NCBI GenBank assembly: GCA_014529385.2
Contig: CM043958.1
Coordinates: forward strand, 120,994,817 to 121,058,816
Reading direction: 5' to 3'
Length of the DNA: 64,000 nt
DNA from: Adiantum capillus-veneris
Taxonomy: Eukaryota > Streptophyta > Polypodiopsida > Polypodiales > Pteridaceae
Below, piece after piece: positions 47,451-58,271 of this stretch. The notes beneath the pieces were generated by a model, which made no database searches, was not told where the DNA came from, and worked only from the letters and a program-made list of their open reading frames with translations. Both the position numbers and the translations under genes were made by a program. Numbering within the stretch: the stretch's first letter is position 1; each line of letters starts with the position of its first letter.

Positions 47451-48882
47451 TTACTCTAATGTATCATTGTAAGCATTGACAAGGTTCATACTATTCTTAA
47501 GCTGTATTCCTTGCATCCATTTAGCATCTTCAAAAGGACTATTTTTGAACTTAACAAGATACCGGCGGATAATCTTACCATGTCGTAGTACCTTGTCTTC
47601 ATGCCGAAGGATAGCTTCGGGTTGTAGCACCTCTTCTTGGTCTTTGATTTCTGGAGGGTCTTCAATAATTGGTTCACTTGGTGGCTCTCCTTTGTAGGGC
47701 TTAAGTAGGTTCACATGAAAATCATTGTGTATGAGCCAATGGTTGGGCAGCTTGAGTTGATAATCCATCTCATTGATTGGCTTCAAGATTTGAAAAGGAC
47801 CATAGTATCTTTTTTCTAGTTTAGCATAACACTTTTGATGGCTTGTAGGATTTTTGCCCTTCGTTTGCCTCAATCGAGCCTTGGGAAACTTAAGTAAGAT
47901 CCAATATTTTTCTTTGAATGTTAAGGCCCTTCTGTGCTTATCAACATCAACCTTTTGCCTTTGTTGAGAGATGGATATAGCCTCCCTAATCTTTTGAAAA
48001 TATTCTTGTAGGTCAGGATCTTCCCATGTAATTTAAGTAGCAAGGGACTCTTAGGTCTTCCCTCTATGATTTTTAAAGGTGCTTTTCCCATATAAGTATG
48101 GACAATAATATTGTATGCATACTTTGCAAGGGGTAAGTACTTCTCCCATTGTGAGCGTTGGTGATCTACTTCCGTAACATAAGTCTTTAGTAGATCAAGT
48201 ATCGTAAGATTAGCTATCTCACTTTGGCCATCCGTTTATGGGTGATAGGCTGAAGAGAAATTCAATCTTGTACCTAGATTTTCAAAGAGACCTTTCCAAA
48301 AATTACTTGTCATTCTAGGATCTCTATTTGACGCGATGGATGTTGGTAATCCATGGTGATTGAATATTTAAGATATGAAGAGAGTTTTCATTTGGTGTGC
48401 CTTAATAGTCTTTTTTACAAGAATAAAGTGTGCTTGCTTGCTAAACCTGTTGACTATTGTCCATATTCCCGTATTCCCATGGATAGACTGGGGTAATTCA
48501 AAGATAAAATCCATGAATATTCTCTCCCATGGTGAATCAGGGATTGGCAATGGTTGCACTAATCCAGGTTGCTTCCCTCTATGATACTTAGTATTTTGGC
48601 ATACCACACATTTTGAAACATACTCTTGTATGTCCACTTTCATGGTAGGCAAATAGAAGTATGAATCTACTCCTCAACGAGTAGGTTGAATGCCTCTATG
48701 CCCATATAGGGAGGAGCATGGGATTCATACATAACTTTCTCACGAAGGGAATGGGTAGCACAAAGCCTATTGCCATGGAGAAGATAACCATCCTGCAAGG
48801 TGAATGGTTCTTCTTTCATCCCCAGTGCGAGGGCTGACATTATGTCTCTAAAGTTGGGGTCACTAACATACTCATGTATCAT
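47451..48882 (-). pseudogene. Element F integrase and chromodomain (broken)
   Basis: Integrase pieces: 48667-48882 (zinc-binding lead-in, MYESHAPPYMGI), 48368-48652 (CVVCQNTKYHRG, then WERIFMDFIFELPQS with the first catalytic Asp), and the rest down to 47900 with a stop in the YHP-TDGQSE block. The C-terminal ORF 47873-47451 (140 codons) has the GPFQILKPI SH3-like part and a chromodomain near its end (RYLVKFKNSPFEDAKWM). Chromodomains bind modified histones and steer insertion to heterochromatin. Confidence 0.87.
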
Positions 48883-48926
48883 AGATTCTTGTGAGTTTCT
48901 ATAGACACCACATTAACTCTTGGTCG

Positions 48927-49295
48927 TCATGAAAGTGCATCGGCCACTTGATTGTGCTTACCAGTAACGTGAGCAATATGAAAATAAAATTGCGAAAGAA
49001 AATTTTCCCACCTCATTTGTTTGTTGGAAAGCTTGGTTTGCGTCATGAAGTACTTGAGACTTTGGTGGTCTGTTTGCAAAATAAATGGATTCCCCAATAT
49101 ATAGTGATTCCATGTGTCTAGGACATGTAGAACAACTAAAAGATCTTTTTCGTATATACCCAAGACTCGTTCATCAGCATTGAGCCTTCGGCTCTCACAT
49201 GCTATGTCATGCTCTTCTTGAAGAAAAACTGCTCCAAGGAAATCACCACTAGCATCACATTGGACCTCAAATGGCTTTGAGAGATCTGGAAGCAT
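48927..49295 (-). pseudogene. Element F RNase H
   Basis: FEVQCDASGDFLGAVFLQ carries the first catalytic Asp. YEKDLLVVLHVLDTW and QTDHQSLKYFM follow, then KHNQVADALS at the end. Ends in a stop where functional copies continue. Confidence 0.92.
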
Positions 49296-49482
49296 AAGGA
49301 CTGGTTGGGAGGTGAGCTTCTCAAAAGAATTTTGCTCCTTAAGCAGTCCATGAGTACTTAACGTTCTTCTTTGTTAAGTCATGTAATGGTCCCGCCATTT
49401 GAGAGAATTTGGCTATGAAGCGTCTATAGTATGCATACATAGCAATAAAGCTTTTTAGCTCATGTAGATTCCTTGAATTAGG

Positions 49483-50508
49483 CTATGCTTGTATTACCTC
49501 CAACTTTGATCGATCCATATGGATACCATCTTGAGAGATAATATGACCTAAGTATTGAATCTCTTGAAGTAAAAATTTGCTCTTCTTTTGATTGATAAAA
49601 ATCTTGTTCTTCCTCAAAGCTTTAAAAATCACTTGGAGATGTTTCTTATGTTCCTCCAAGGAGTTGGAGTAGCTGATGATATCATCAAAGGACACTCCAG
49701 AGAATTTGCGGTAGGGTCTAAAGATTTTCTCCATTAAACGATTGAACGTGGCTAATGCATTAGTCAAGCCAAAAGGCATGACTAGATATTCATAAAGACC
49801 AAACGTTGTATGAAATGTAGCCTTTAGGATATCTTCATTCACTATCCTGATTTGATGATAGCCACATTTAAGGTCAATCCTACTGAAGTAGGTAGAGCTT
49901 TGTAGCTTATCGAATAGACCTTCTACCTGCAATACCGAAAATCTGTTTTTGATAGTGATATGGTTTAGTGCTTTGATATTCCACACACATGCGGTATGTA
50001 CCATCTTTCTTTTGCACTAAAAGGACAGGAGAACAAAAGGGAGAGGAGATAGGCCTCACCATACCTTTGTCTACCAATTCTTGTCCTTGCCTCATGATCT
50101 CCTCTTGTTGAGTTTGGGAAACTCAATAAGGAGGCTTGTTAGGCGGTGAGCTTCTTGGTAGGAGCTTAATTCAATGGTCATCATCCCCTCATTTTGGAGG
50201 TAAGTCTATAGGGATATCGTTGATGAACACATCTTTGAATCCATTTAGAAAAGTAGACAAGTCTAAATCTTCTTGATTTCTACCATTTACATTTGATGAA
50301 ACATTAGGATCTTTTAGGAACTCTTTGACAAAAGTCATATACACGAAAACCGAGCTTTTCATTGATTTACCAAAAGCGGGAGAATTTACAAGTGGTATAG
50401 TACAACCGGACTCACTAGCATCTATATACATGCTCTTTTCCCTGTAGGTGAAGTAGATTCTCCTTTTAGGAAACTTCATGTTGGCAGCCATGCGGTTGAA
50501 CCATTGTT
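49483..50508 (-). pseudogene. Element F reverse transcriptase and preceding segment (broken)
   Basis: RT blocks SSPFCSPVLLVQKKDG (about 50000-50050), YFSRIDLKCGYHQI (about 49855-49890), MPFGLTNALATF and the catalytic site (VSFDD, first Asp codon at 49684-49686; the usual Tyr of YxDD is Ser here). ORF 50491-50189 is the protease-RT linker, ending in a DIPIDLPP motif. Frameshift near 49980; stops near 50185. Confidence 0.9.
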
Positions 50509-51424
50509 TGATGACAGATCAAACGAGCGCCCAACTAGTCGGACACGAAGCCGGACACTACATTTATACTCTATTAGTTTTCCGAGGTAGTGTAGTAATA
50601 CTCTGTGTAAATCCCAATTCCAGAGTAACAGTCAATCCCTGAGTTGTAATTTTGTCATGTTATTTGTAAAGGTCTGTGTGAGCCGGCCACTGGGCCACTG
50701 GCCATTTAGAATGCCCTAGGTATAAAGTTCAATAATTTTAATGTGAAAGGAGGCTTATCTTTAGAAGAAGAAGGGAGCTCAAAAAAACGTCCGCTCAAGC
50801 TACAAGTTGCTCCAATTTATAATAGATGCAACTAATGAATGGGTAATTCATTTTCAAATCCGAAACTTGCATTGTGTCCCTCTCTCTTTGCTCTTTAAAT
50901 TAAGTGTAAGCATTGCCAGTTTTGCTATGGTTTGCGACTACACGTCTGTGAGCTGTAATTGCATATTTGAGTACTTAAATCGCTGTTTTTAGTCGTTTTG
51001 ACCATAGGAGAGTGTTCTTAGACCATAGGAAGACATTTCTGGATAGTTCTGTTGCAGTTTTCAAGGCCTTTTTCATGATGGATCGTGATTTTGGTACCTT
51101 TTTGGATTGCGACCAGACTTGCTAGGATAGTGCCCCTAGGTGTCATAGACCTTCTCCTAAAGTTTCGTTGCATTTCGAGTCCGTTCGAGTGCCGAAATGG
51201 CGTGATGACCTAGAGTTGTGAGAAAGGACATAGGCAGATTTCCTTGATCATTGAGTGTTGGTTTGCTTGTTGAGCTAGTGTGTTTTCTTGTTAAGGTTCA
51301 CTTCGTGAGATTGACGATCTCATAGAGTCTCCGTGCCCCATCCGAGTCACTTTCCCTGAGTATTGACATTATGTTAGTGCCAGAAAGCTATGTTGCAGAC
51401 GTCCGTTGCGGCGACCCGCTAACA
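50509..51424 (+). repeat. Element D 5' LTR
   Basis: Right end fixed by the primer site (CCGCTAACA just before it). Left end set at TGATGACAG because element F coding sequence stops there; it may be off by a few bases. Core promoter CCCTAGGTATAAAG at 50714-50727. A partial copy of the leader palindrome (GGATCGTGAT) is at about 51079-51088. Confidence 0.8.
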
Positions 51425-51425
51425 T

Positions 51426-51443
51426 TGGCGCCATTTCCGGGGA
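51426..51443 (+). other. Element D primer-binding site
   Basis: TGGCGCCATTTCCGGGGA, one base after the LTR. Close to the tRNA-Asp type site of Athila-like elements. Confidence 0.85.
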
Positions 51444-53642
51444 TATGATCCTTAGATGGTGAGTGACCTAGTGCGTTTTTAGAGCGTTCTTTTTCTAAGA
51501 TTTGTCTCTCCATTCCATTTACACCTTAGTAGTGAAGCAGCTAGACATGGGGTTTAGTGCTTCATAGAGTCTAGAAGTCGAGGACTTGCTAGATCTATTC
51601 TTGAATAGTAAAGAGGATTGTGAGTGAGATAGCCAAAAGCATTTCATTCTTCGATTTTCTCTATGCTTTCAGAGTGCTGTACCGTTTTTCGTTACGACTT
51701 TATTTTGTACCATTTCATTTGTTTTTGTTTCATGTTTCATTTCAGTACGTAGGAGTAGGATAAGTAGAAACTACCACCATCAAATTTGGGCTAAAAGATT
51801 GAGGGTAAAAAGAGTGAAAACCATATTTTGGCCAAAATGACCATAACTCTGAAATTCTGAAAATTTGATGGTAGAGACCTCAAAAGTGATCCAAATTCAA
51901 AAATTTGTGGATCAAGGGCATTAACATACTCTCTAGAATCAATCTGGAAATTTTGGTCAGAATTTGTGGAGGAACATGGATCGCGATCCATGTACCCCAA
52001 AAAACCATTTTTGGTGAAAAGTGACCAGTTACAATGAGCATTAGTGGGAAACTGCTCTGATCAAGTTTGCTTGAAAGAAAAACTCAAAAATCACTTCAGA
52101 ATTAGCTGTTAGCGTAAAAATAGTAAAACAGGCATTACAAACACAAAGTTAAGCAAATCTTGAGATTTTGGGATCCAAATTCAAAAAGGGGTGAGATTTG
52201 GCTTCTACAGGGCATAAAGAATCAGCAGAACAAAATTCAAAAAAATGATGTCAAACATGGATTGCAATCCATGTACCTTTTTGACATTTTGGGCTAATAT
52301 TTAACAAGTACATTCCTGATAACTAGTGGAACAACTTTGCCAAAAGAGACCATGTCAAAAAATTGAAAAAACTTGGTCAAAATAGCCAAATACAGAAACT
52401 AGTCAAAAACCGCAGGGCAGACAAAAAAACACACTTTTGATTAGAAAAAAGTTGGCCAAATTCAAAAATATTTGGGGAAGAGTATCACCATAACATGGAC
52501 TACAAGCTGACCAAGTTTCATGTCAAAATGTGGTCAAACATGGATCATGATCCATGTACCTCATGAAAAAATGTTGAAATTTTTTTAGCTGAGATTTGAG
52601 CAGTAGGTAGCTAGTAGCATTTGGAACAACTTTCCCAAAAGAACCATATGCAAAAAATTTGTAAAAAGTGGTCAAAAGAGCCAAAAATAGAACATTGTCA
52701 AAACTGCCACAGCAGAATGTAGAAGTCAGATTTGGTAGGGAAAAACTAATCCAAATTCAAAAAGGTTTGGTGAGCAGGCTACAAACATCACAAACTATCA
52801 GTACACCAAAAATTCAGATCCAAAAGTGGTGGAACATGGATCGCGATCCATGTACCTCTAAGAAATTTTTGGACAGTAACTTTTCCAGCCTGTAGAGCAG
52901 AGATCATTGTGAACAAAAGTCTCCAAAGAAATTTTATCAAAAAAGTTGAAAAAGTAGGGGAAAAGAGCCAAAAACTGTTCAAGTGAAAACCCTAAAACAG
53001 ACCTGTAAATTGACTTTTGCATGGCCAGGAAAAGTCCAAATCACACAAAAACCATATAGCAGGGATTAGTGGACCAAGGGGAAGCTGTGTGCCAAGTTTT
53101 AGCGCAATCTGACACATAGGTACATGGATCGCGATCCATGTTCCTTTGTCACAGACTGATACCATATTTGCACCATAGCTAGAGCCCATCACAAGGAGTC
53201 TAGTGGTCTTTTCAAAAGTGAATTTGGATACCAAAAAACAAGTCAAAAGCCCTGAACTGCAAGGTACTTTGTGCAAGTGTCAGAACTGGCCTAACTTTCA
53301 ATCCAGAGGTCCATTTTCAAAAAATTTGATACCATAGGACCTGCTAATCATGCTTATTCTGATGGTACCAAAAAAAGTCAATTTGGGCTCCAAACATGGG
53401 TCGCAATCCATGTACCCATAGTGACAGCTTGAGTTGAAAGTTTCCAGATCAGTAGTGCATACACAAGGAAACATATCCCCAAGTCCAATTTTGGAAAAAA
53501 TTATGCAAATTTGGGTCAAAAGGGAGAAAAATAGGTGACATGGTGAAAACCGCAATGCAGACCTAGTGTTGGCAATTTGACCTATCAAAACAAGTCCAAA
53601 TCCAAAAAGATTAGAGATTTTGCTTGTGGACATAGAGTGCAA
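51444..53642 (+). other. Element D leader
   Basis: Non-coding, rich in phrases such as AAAAGTGGTCAAA. Built as repeated blocks of about 285 bp, of which only the palindrome is strictly kept. Confidence 0.85.
51974..53413. repeat. Periodic palindromes, leader array of element D
   Basis: Six copies of ACATGGATCGCGATCCATGT at 51974, 52255, 52538, 52834, 53122 and 53394 (20 bp each), spaced 281, 283, 296, 288 and 272 bp. Five are perfect palindromes although copies 2 and 3 differ from the consensus: copy 2 has ATTGCAAT and copy 3 ATCATGAT at the centre, so both halves changed together. Confidence 0.95.
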
Positions 53643-53961
53643 TGTAAAGAATGAGGATGCACGAGAGCTACACAAGACAAGCACAAAGCACACAGAGATG
53701 GAAAGCTTCTTCTTCTTCTTCACAGAAAAGAGAGTACAAAATGACTAAGTGCTAAAGCTGAAAAGTAGCACATATGTACATGCGGTCACTAAGTGTGAAC
53801 TCGCTAGAAGCGTACTAGGCTGGCACTATAAGTGTAGTCCAGCTATAGAATCACTGGCAGAGATCCTCCGTGTCGGTCACCTAACGCACCAGTGAGTAAA
53901 TGCCGTAAGAGGCCAAGACCCGTAGTGGATGCCAGCTCAAGGTGTAGAGCTCGACATCTCA
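53643..53961 (-). repeat. Copia-2 3' LTR
   Basis: 319 bp, same family and length as the copia-1 LTRs, inverted. Preceded on the minus strand by GAGGGGGAGTGT. Confidence 0.95.
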
Positions 53962-54704
53962 ACACTCCCCCTCGAGCTCTGCATGTCGCAGAGTCCAAGC
54001 ATAGTCCGGAAACGTTGAAGCTTCTCAGCTCCGAGGGCCTTGGTAAAGATATCCGCTATCTGCTCCTCTGTGCTGACGGAGACCAAGTCGATGTCACCCG
54101 CCAACACTCGCTCTCGAACGTAGTGGTAATGGACCTCTATGTGTTTGGTCCTGGCATGGAACACTGGGTTCCTAGCCAACTGCATGCCGCTGAGGTTGTC
54201 ACAATGGATGAAAATCTGCTGGTCCACTTGCACTCCCAAGTCCTCAAGTAATGTGCGTAGCCAAGCTACCTTGCACGCCGCAACTGCTGCACCTCTGTAC
54301 TCGGCCTCTGTGCTCGATAAAGCAACCGTAGGCTGCTTTTTGCTGCTCCAAGTAACAGTAGCACTCCCAAAAGAGAACATGAAGCCACTCGTAGATCTCC
54401 TATCAACAATGCTACCTGCCCAATCTGCATCTGTATACCCATACAATTCTAACGGTGCATCTGCTGCATAGAACAATGCGTACTCAAGAGTACCTTGCAC
54501 ATACCTAAGTGTGCGTCATACTCCATCCAAATGTGGTTTCCTCGGAAGCTGCATGAACTGACTCTCCAAGCCTATTGTGTGGCTCAAGTCTGGCCTCGTG
54601 ATAGTCAAGTAGATTAGACTACCCACAATCTTCCTGTACATGTTGGACAAACTCGAGAGAGGTGAAAAATTCACGATGTGAGGTAATGTGCTTTGTAGCA
54701 CCAC
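53937..54704 (-). pseudogene. Copia-2 RT end and RNase H
   Basis: RNase H (YTDADWAGS, SSTEAEYR, EQIADIFTKAL) is intact from about 54500 and its frame runs through the polypurine tract into the LTR, stopping at 53937-53939. The RT end (NMYRKIVGSLIYLTITRPDLS) precedes it, separated by a TGA at 54516-54518. Homology with copia-1 begins at NMYRKIVG (about 54645); upstream residues differ. Confidence 0.92.
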
Positions 54705-54913
54705 TGTTGAAATACCAACATGTGAATCTGCAGCAACTCACATGCATGCATCATGGGCAGCAGGATTGTAAGTGCACTCTGCACTAAAAGCCCATTTTGT
54801 ATCAACATCATCATCACAATCTCCTTTCACAGAAGACTCAACAATGGCTGCATTTGTAATGGAACCAACATTAGCAGTGGAACCACCCTCTTTCTTCTTA
54901 GCCTCTCTGACCT

Positions 54914-55363
54914 TCAACTTAGGAAATGCTTGATCAAGTGATCATTAGCTTTACAATAATGGCAACACATCTTCTTTTTGCCCTTATCACCAGAATTTTC
55001 AGATGAATTGCTGCCAGTAGAAGTATTAGGAACATGTGATTTTCCACTCGCAGAAGAACCATAGGAAGTGGTTGCATTGCTGTTACCACCCTTTCTTTGA
55101 GCAACAATAAAAGCTTGTTCAACTACACATTGTGTAGTCATGTTCTTTCTAGAAAGTGACTCTTGCAATAGCAATGTGCATAGTACATGAAACTTGACAA
55201 CTTCAGGATTTCCATGGGTCATAAGTCTCCAAGTACTAGCAAAAAGTCTAGTAACAATTTGGTAAGGCATCAAGAACAGTCTGCACTAGGGAACTGTCTG
55301 ACTTTACCTACAAAAATAAGTTGCTCATTGATATCCTTGACACCAGCAAGGAAAGTGTCCAAA
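54914..55363 (-). pseudogene. Copia-2 gag remnant with degenerate zinc knuckle
   Basis: A gag C-terminal half: KMCCHYCKANDHLIKHF at about 54920-54970 has C-x2-C-x4-H but the last Cys is lost. Ser/Gly/Asn-rich linker before it. Unlike the copia-1 gag. The N-terminal part is cut off by the insertion of element B. Confidence 0.75.
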
Positions 55364-56283
55364 TGTTAGCAGCAAGCTAACGCGGACACCATTTTTCGGA
55401 GTTCTCCTTGTAAAAACAATTATTATTTTGATAAATCAGAAATATTGTAACTCCTATTTTCTTGGTAAACCTTGTAATTAATGAGCTGGGGCTACAAGCT
55501 TCCAGATTGTATCAGCTAGTCAATTCCCAACTTTGGTAGAACTCCAGATTATTACTTTTGACCACCCAAAAACCTTGGCTAAGGTATAAAAGCCAATTTT
55601 TATAAGTTTTTTATAAGTTTTAGATAACAAATACATAGCGTGAGCTAACGACACTCACTTCTCTCCTTCTCGCGCTTCCTACTCCCTCTACGGTTGTCAC
55701 ATTGCGAATGCGTTTTTTGCATTGCAACTGCAGGTAAGAGCTCTACGCCTTGACGTAAGCCATTCACAATATTTTGTAGCTTTTGGCGTTGCCGACCCAT
55801 GGCCTAATTTCATCATAACTAGGAATTTACACTTTCAAATAAAAAACTAAGCATAGGCGAGGTATTGGGACATCATTGCTAAGCATTTAGATGCATTCTG
55901 GGTCAAAAATGACTACGTCAAAAATCCACTGCTGTTAATAATCATGATTTTGGAACTTGACCTAAAGTGGGGTTTGAGGCCATAGGCATGTGTTCTTAGG
56001 TATTATAAACTTGTCCTAGAAGTTTCATTACATTTGGATGTCATTTGATGCTGTAACGGATGTGATTTGCTTGCTGAAGAGCGATTGGCTTTTGGTGATT
56101 TCAGTCACTTGAGTGTAGCTTGAGTTAGATGCGAGTTGTTAGTTGTTTTCCAAGAGATTGACAACCTCTTGTAGCCTCTATGCACTAGTCGAGTCAGCTT
56201 GGTCCAATGGTTTGACAAATTAATCGTGGTTCTCGCTAATACTGCAATAAGATAGGATGATCAGGTTAGACATGCATCCCACA
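55364..56283 (+). repeat. Element B 5' LTR
   Basis: 920 bp, TGTTAGCAGC ... CATCCCACA. TATAAAAG at 55585-55592. Partial palindrome GTTAATAATCATGATT at about 55933. Same family as the LTRs of A and C. Confidence 0.95.
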
Positions 56284-56285
56284 TT

Positions 56286-56306
56286 TCGCGCAGCTGCTGC
56301 CGGGGA
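56286..56306 (+). other. Element B primer-binding site (degenerate)
   Basis: TCGCGCAGCTGCTGCCGGGGA, against TGGCGTCGTTGTCGGGGA in A. It has about three extra bases and a changed second base, so priming may be impaired. Confidence 0.6.
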
Positions 56307-58271
56307 TCGAAGAGACCTAAGCTATGGAAAGACACGAGCGTCTTGTGTAATTGTCCTTTAACTTCCTCTAGGTTCGCTTGGAGTTCAAAACTCTCTTTTA
56401 GAAACTGCATAGCTTAAGATTGTCGTCTTTTGCTGTGTAGAGGTAGCTTGGAAGTAATTGTACTTGCTGAGTACCTTTAGGATTGTAGGATTGTAGATTT
56501 AGATTAGGATTTGGAGAATGATTGGTAGACGAGACAAGTCTTAAGATCAAGACTCTGAAAAACATAAAGAACACAAGAAAACGAGTGTTTGTGGACACTT
56601 TCTACAACCCCATTGCATGAGAAACTAGGAGTAGTGTAAGTAGGATCCGAGGTGGACTTCATAGCATTGCTCTCTCTGAAAGAATCAAGTATGAGTTGTT
56701 ATGTAAAGTTGCATAATTTCAGGTCTACGGCTAGAATAGCATGAAAAGATTCGAATTCACTCAATCCAACTATGGAGTAAGCCTAAGAGTTGCCCGAACC
56801 AGTGGGTAAGCTCAAGGACACTTCGAGGTAAAAATTTCAAGAAGTTGACCAAAACTCAGATTATTTATTTTTTATTGACATTTTAGGCCAAATTAAGTTT
56901 TAACTTGATTTATAGGCTTAAAAAACATCATAAAAAGACTGTCTTTGAGAAATTGCAAAAAAGTGCTCATTTCAAGCCTCAAGTTAATAATCGCGATTAT
57001 TAACTTTTTGCTCTAAAGTGACCAAGACTCATAACATTGACTCATTGCATGTGTACAAGCAACTTTTGTAAAGGCCTAAGAGATTTGGATCACTAAACTG
57101 GCAAAAAACTTGGTAAAAACTAAAGTTTGTATTGAATTTTTGAACCTTGAGTGTGAATTGAGGAAAAATTTATCCAAACTTGTTGAAAATTGATTCATAG
57201 GCTTATATTGATGTGATAAACATGTGTATATGCTCAGTTGACCAAAAACTTGCAAAATTTTGGCAAAAGTAAATAATCACGATTATTTACATCTGTCCTG
57301 TTTTTGAACTTTTTTGACCAAGTTGGCAATACCACTAGCTTTACCATGTTGTAATAAGCCCACAAACCAAATTTGGTAAGATTTGGATCACTGTAGTGAA
57401 AACTGTGACAAAAATTGCAAAGTCAGTCTACAGACAGATAATTGATGACCATTTGACCAAAAATTGTCCAAACTCGATGAAAATTGGCTAGTGACCTTAA
57501 CATAAGGTGCTTAATAGATCTGTGTCAAAGTGGGGACAAAAATTTGCAAAAAATTGTTAGAAGTAAATAATCGCGATTATTTACATCTGCTTCAAAACTT
57601 GGTGATTTTGCAAAGTTGAGTATACCACAAGGTCAAGAACATCAATTGGACTCCACAAATCAATTTTGGTGAAATTTGGACCACAAAAGTGAGACTTAAG
57701 CCAGATTTTCGAAATCAAAGTCTGCGGACACGGAACAATGGGTAAATTTGATCAATTTTGTCCAAACTTGTTGAAACTTGCCCAAGGGCTCTAACAAGTT
57801 TTATACTTGCCAAACCAATCCAAAAAGGACAAAAAAGTGACAAAAGTAAATAATCGCAATTATTTACTTCTGTTATCCAGAGACTTCAAATTTGACTTTT
57901 GGCCTTATACAGTGTTAGATCAGCATAATATAAGGCCATAGGGCAATTTTGGGTTCAATCGGATCAAAATTGGTACAGATACACTCAGTTTACAGATAGC
58001 AGATTAAACCTTTGATTTTGCTAAGCTGAATCTGAAAGTCAAAATTTTGACTTCCATAACACGAATTGAAGTGAAATACAGTGACCAATCACTGGAGTTC
58101 TCAAGAGCTCTACTATTATTATAGAAAAATAGCTAATTTGATAAATTTTGTACAGGAATCAGGTTGCAGTTGAGAAATCAGTGGCTTGTCTGAAAGTTCA
58201 ATTGAATCAAGTGGCAATTTACGACAAGTCAATCTAAGGTGAGTACTCAAACCAGGGCTTCATAAGTCTAT
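56307..58271 (+). other. Element B leader
   Basis: About 1.97 kb, collinear with the leader of A. Ends with the conserved donor-like AAG/GTGAGT (GT at 58239-58240), 31 bases before the gag ATG. Confidence 0.88.
56983..57867. repeat. Periodic palindromes, leader array of element B
   Basis: 22-bp copies at 56983, 57269, 57563 and 57846, spaced 286, 294 and 283 bp. The first and third are perfect; the second and fourth have one central mismatch. Spacing is nearly the same as in A (286, 293, 284). Confidence 0.93.

Larger units (their letters stand above)
47093..50508 (-). mobile_element. Element F: Ty3/Gypsy chromovirus, truncated by element D
   Basis: Minus-strand pol in the order RT, RNase H, integrase, chromodomain, then a purine-rich tract (GAAGAGAGAGG, about 47096-47106) and a likely LTR start (TGTCAT, 47092). 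The gag end is cut at 50508, where element D begins. Oldest layer of the right-hand nest. Confidence 0.85.
50509..53642 (+). mobile_element. Element D: Ty3/Gypsy element, 5' LTR and leader only before the next insertion
   Basis: 5' LTR, TGGCG-type primer site and a 2.2-kb leader with six ~285-bp-spaced palindromes. Interrupted at 53643 by copia-2. Its coding part should lie right of base 64000. It is inserted in element F. Confidence 0.82.
53643..55363 (-). mobile_element. Copia-2: rearranged Ty1/Copia element, cut by element B
   Basis: The 3' LTR (53643-53961), polypurine tract and RNase H are of the copia-1 family. Further in (above about 54650) the sequence changes to a gag of another type. 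Most of pol is missing, so this is an internal deletion or a recombinant. Left flank TGCAA (53638-53642) is the expected target duplication. The gag is interrupted at 55364. Confidence 0.85.

Noticed and set aside
51974-53413. CRISPR-like array of spaced repeats
   Set aside because: Spacers would be ~265 bp and related to one another, the repeats are palindromes in a retrotransposon leader, and the genome is a plant.
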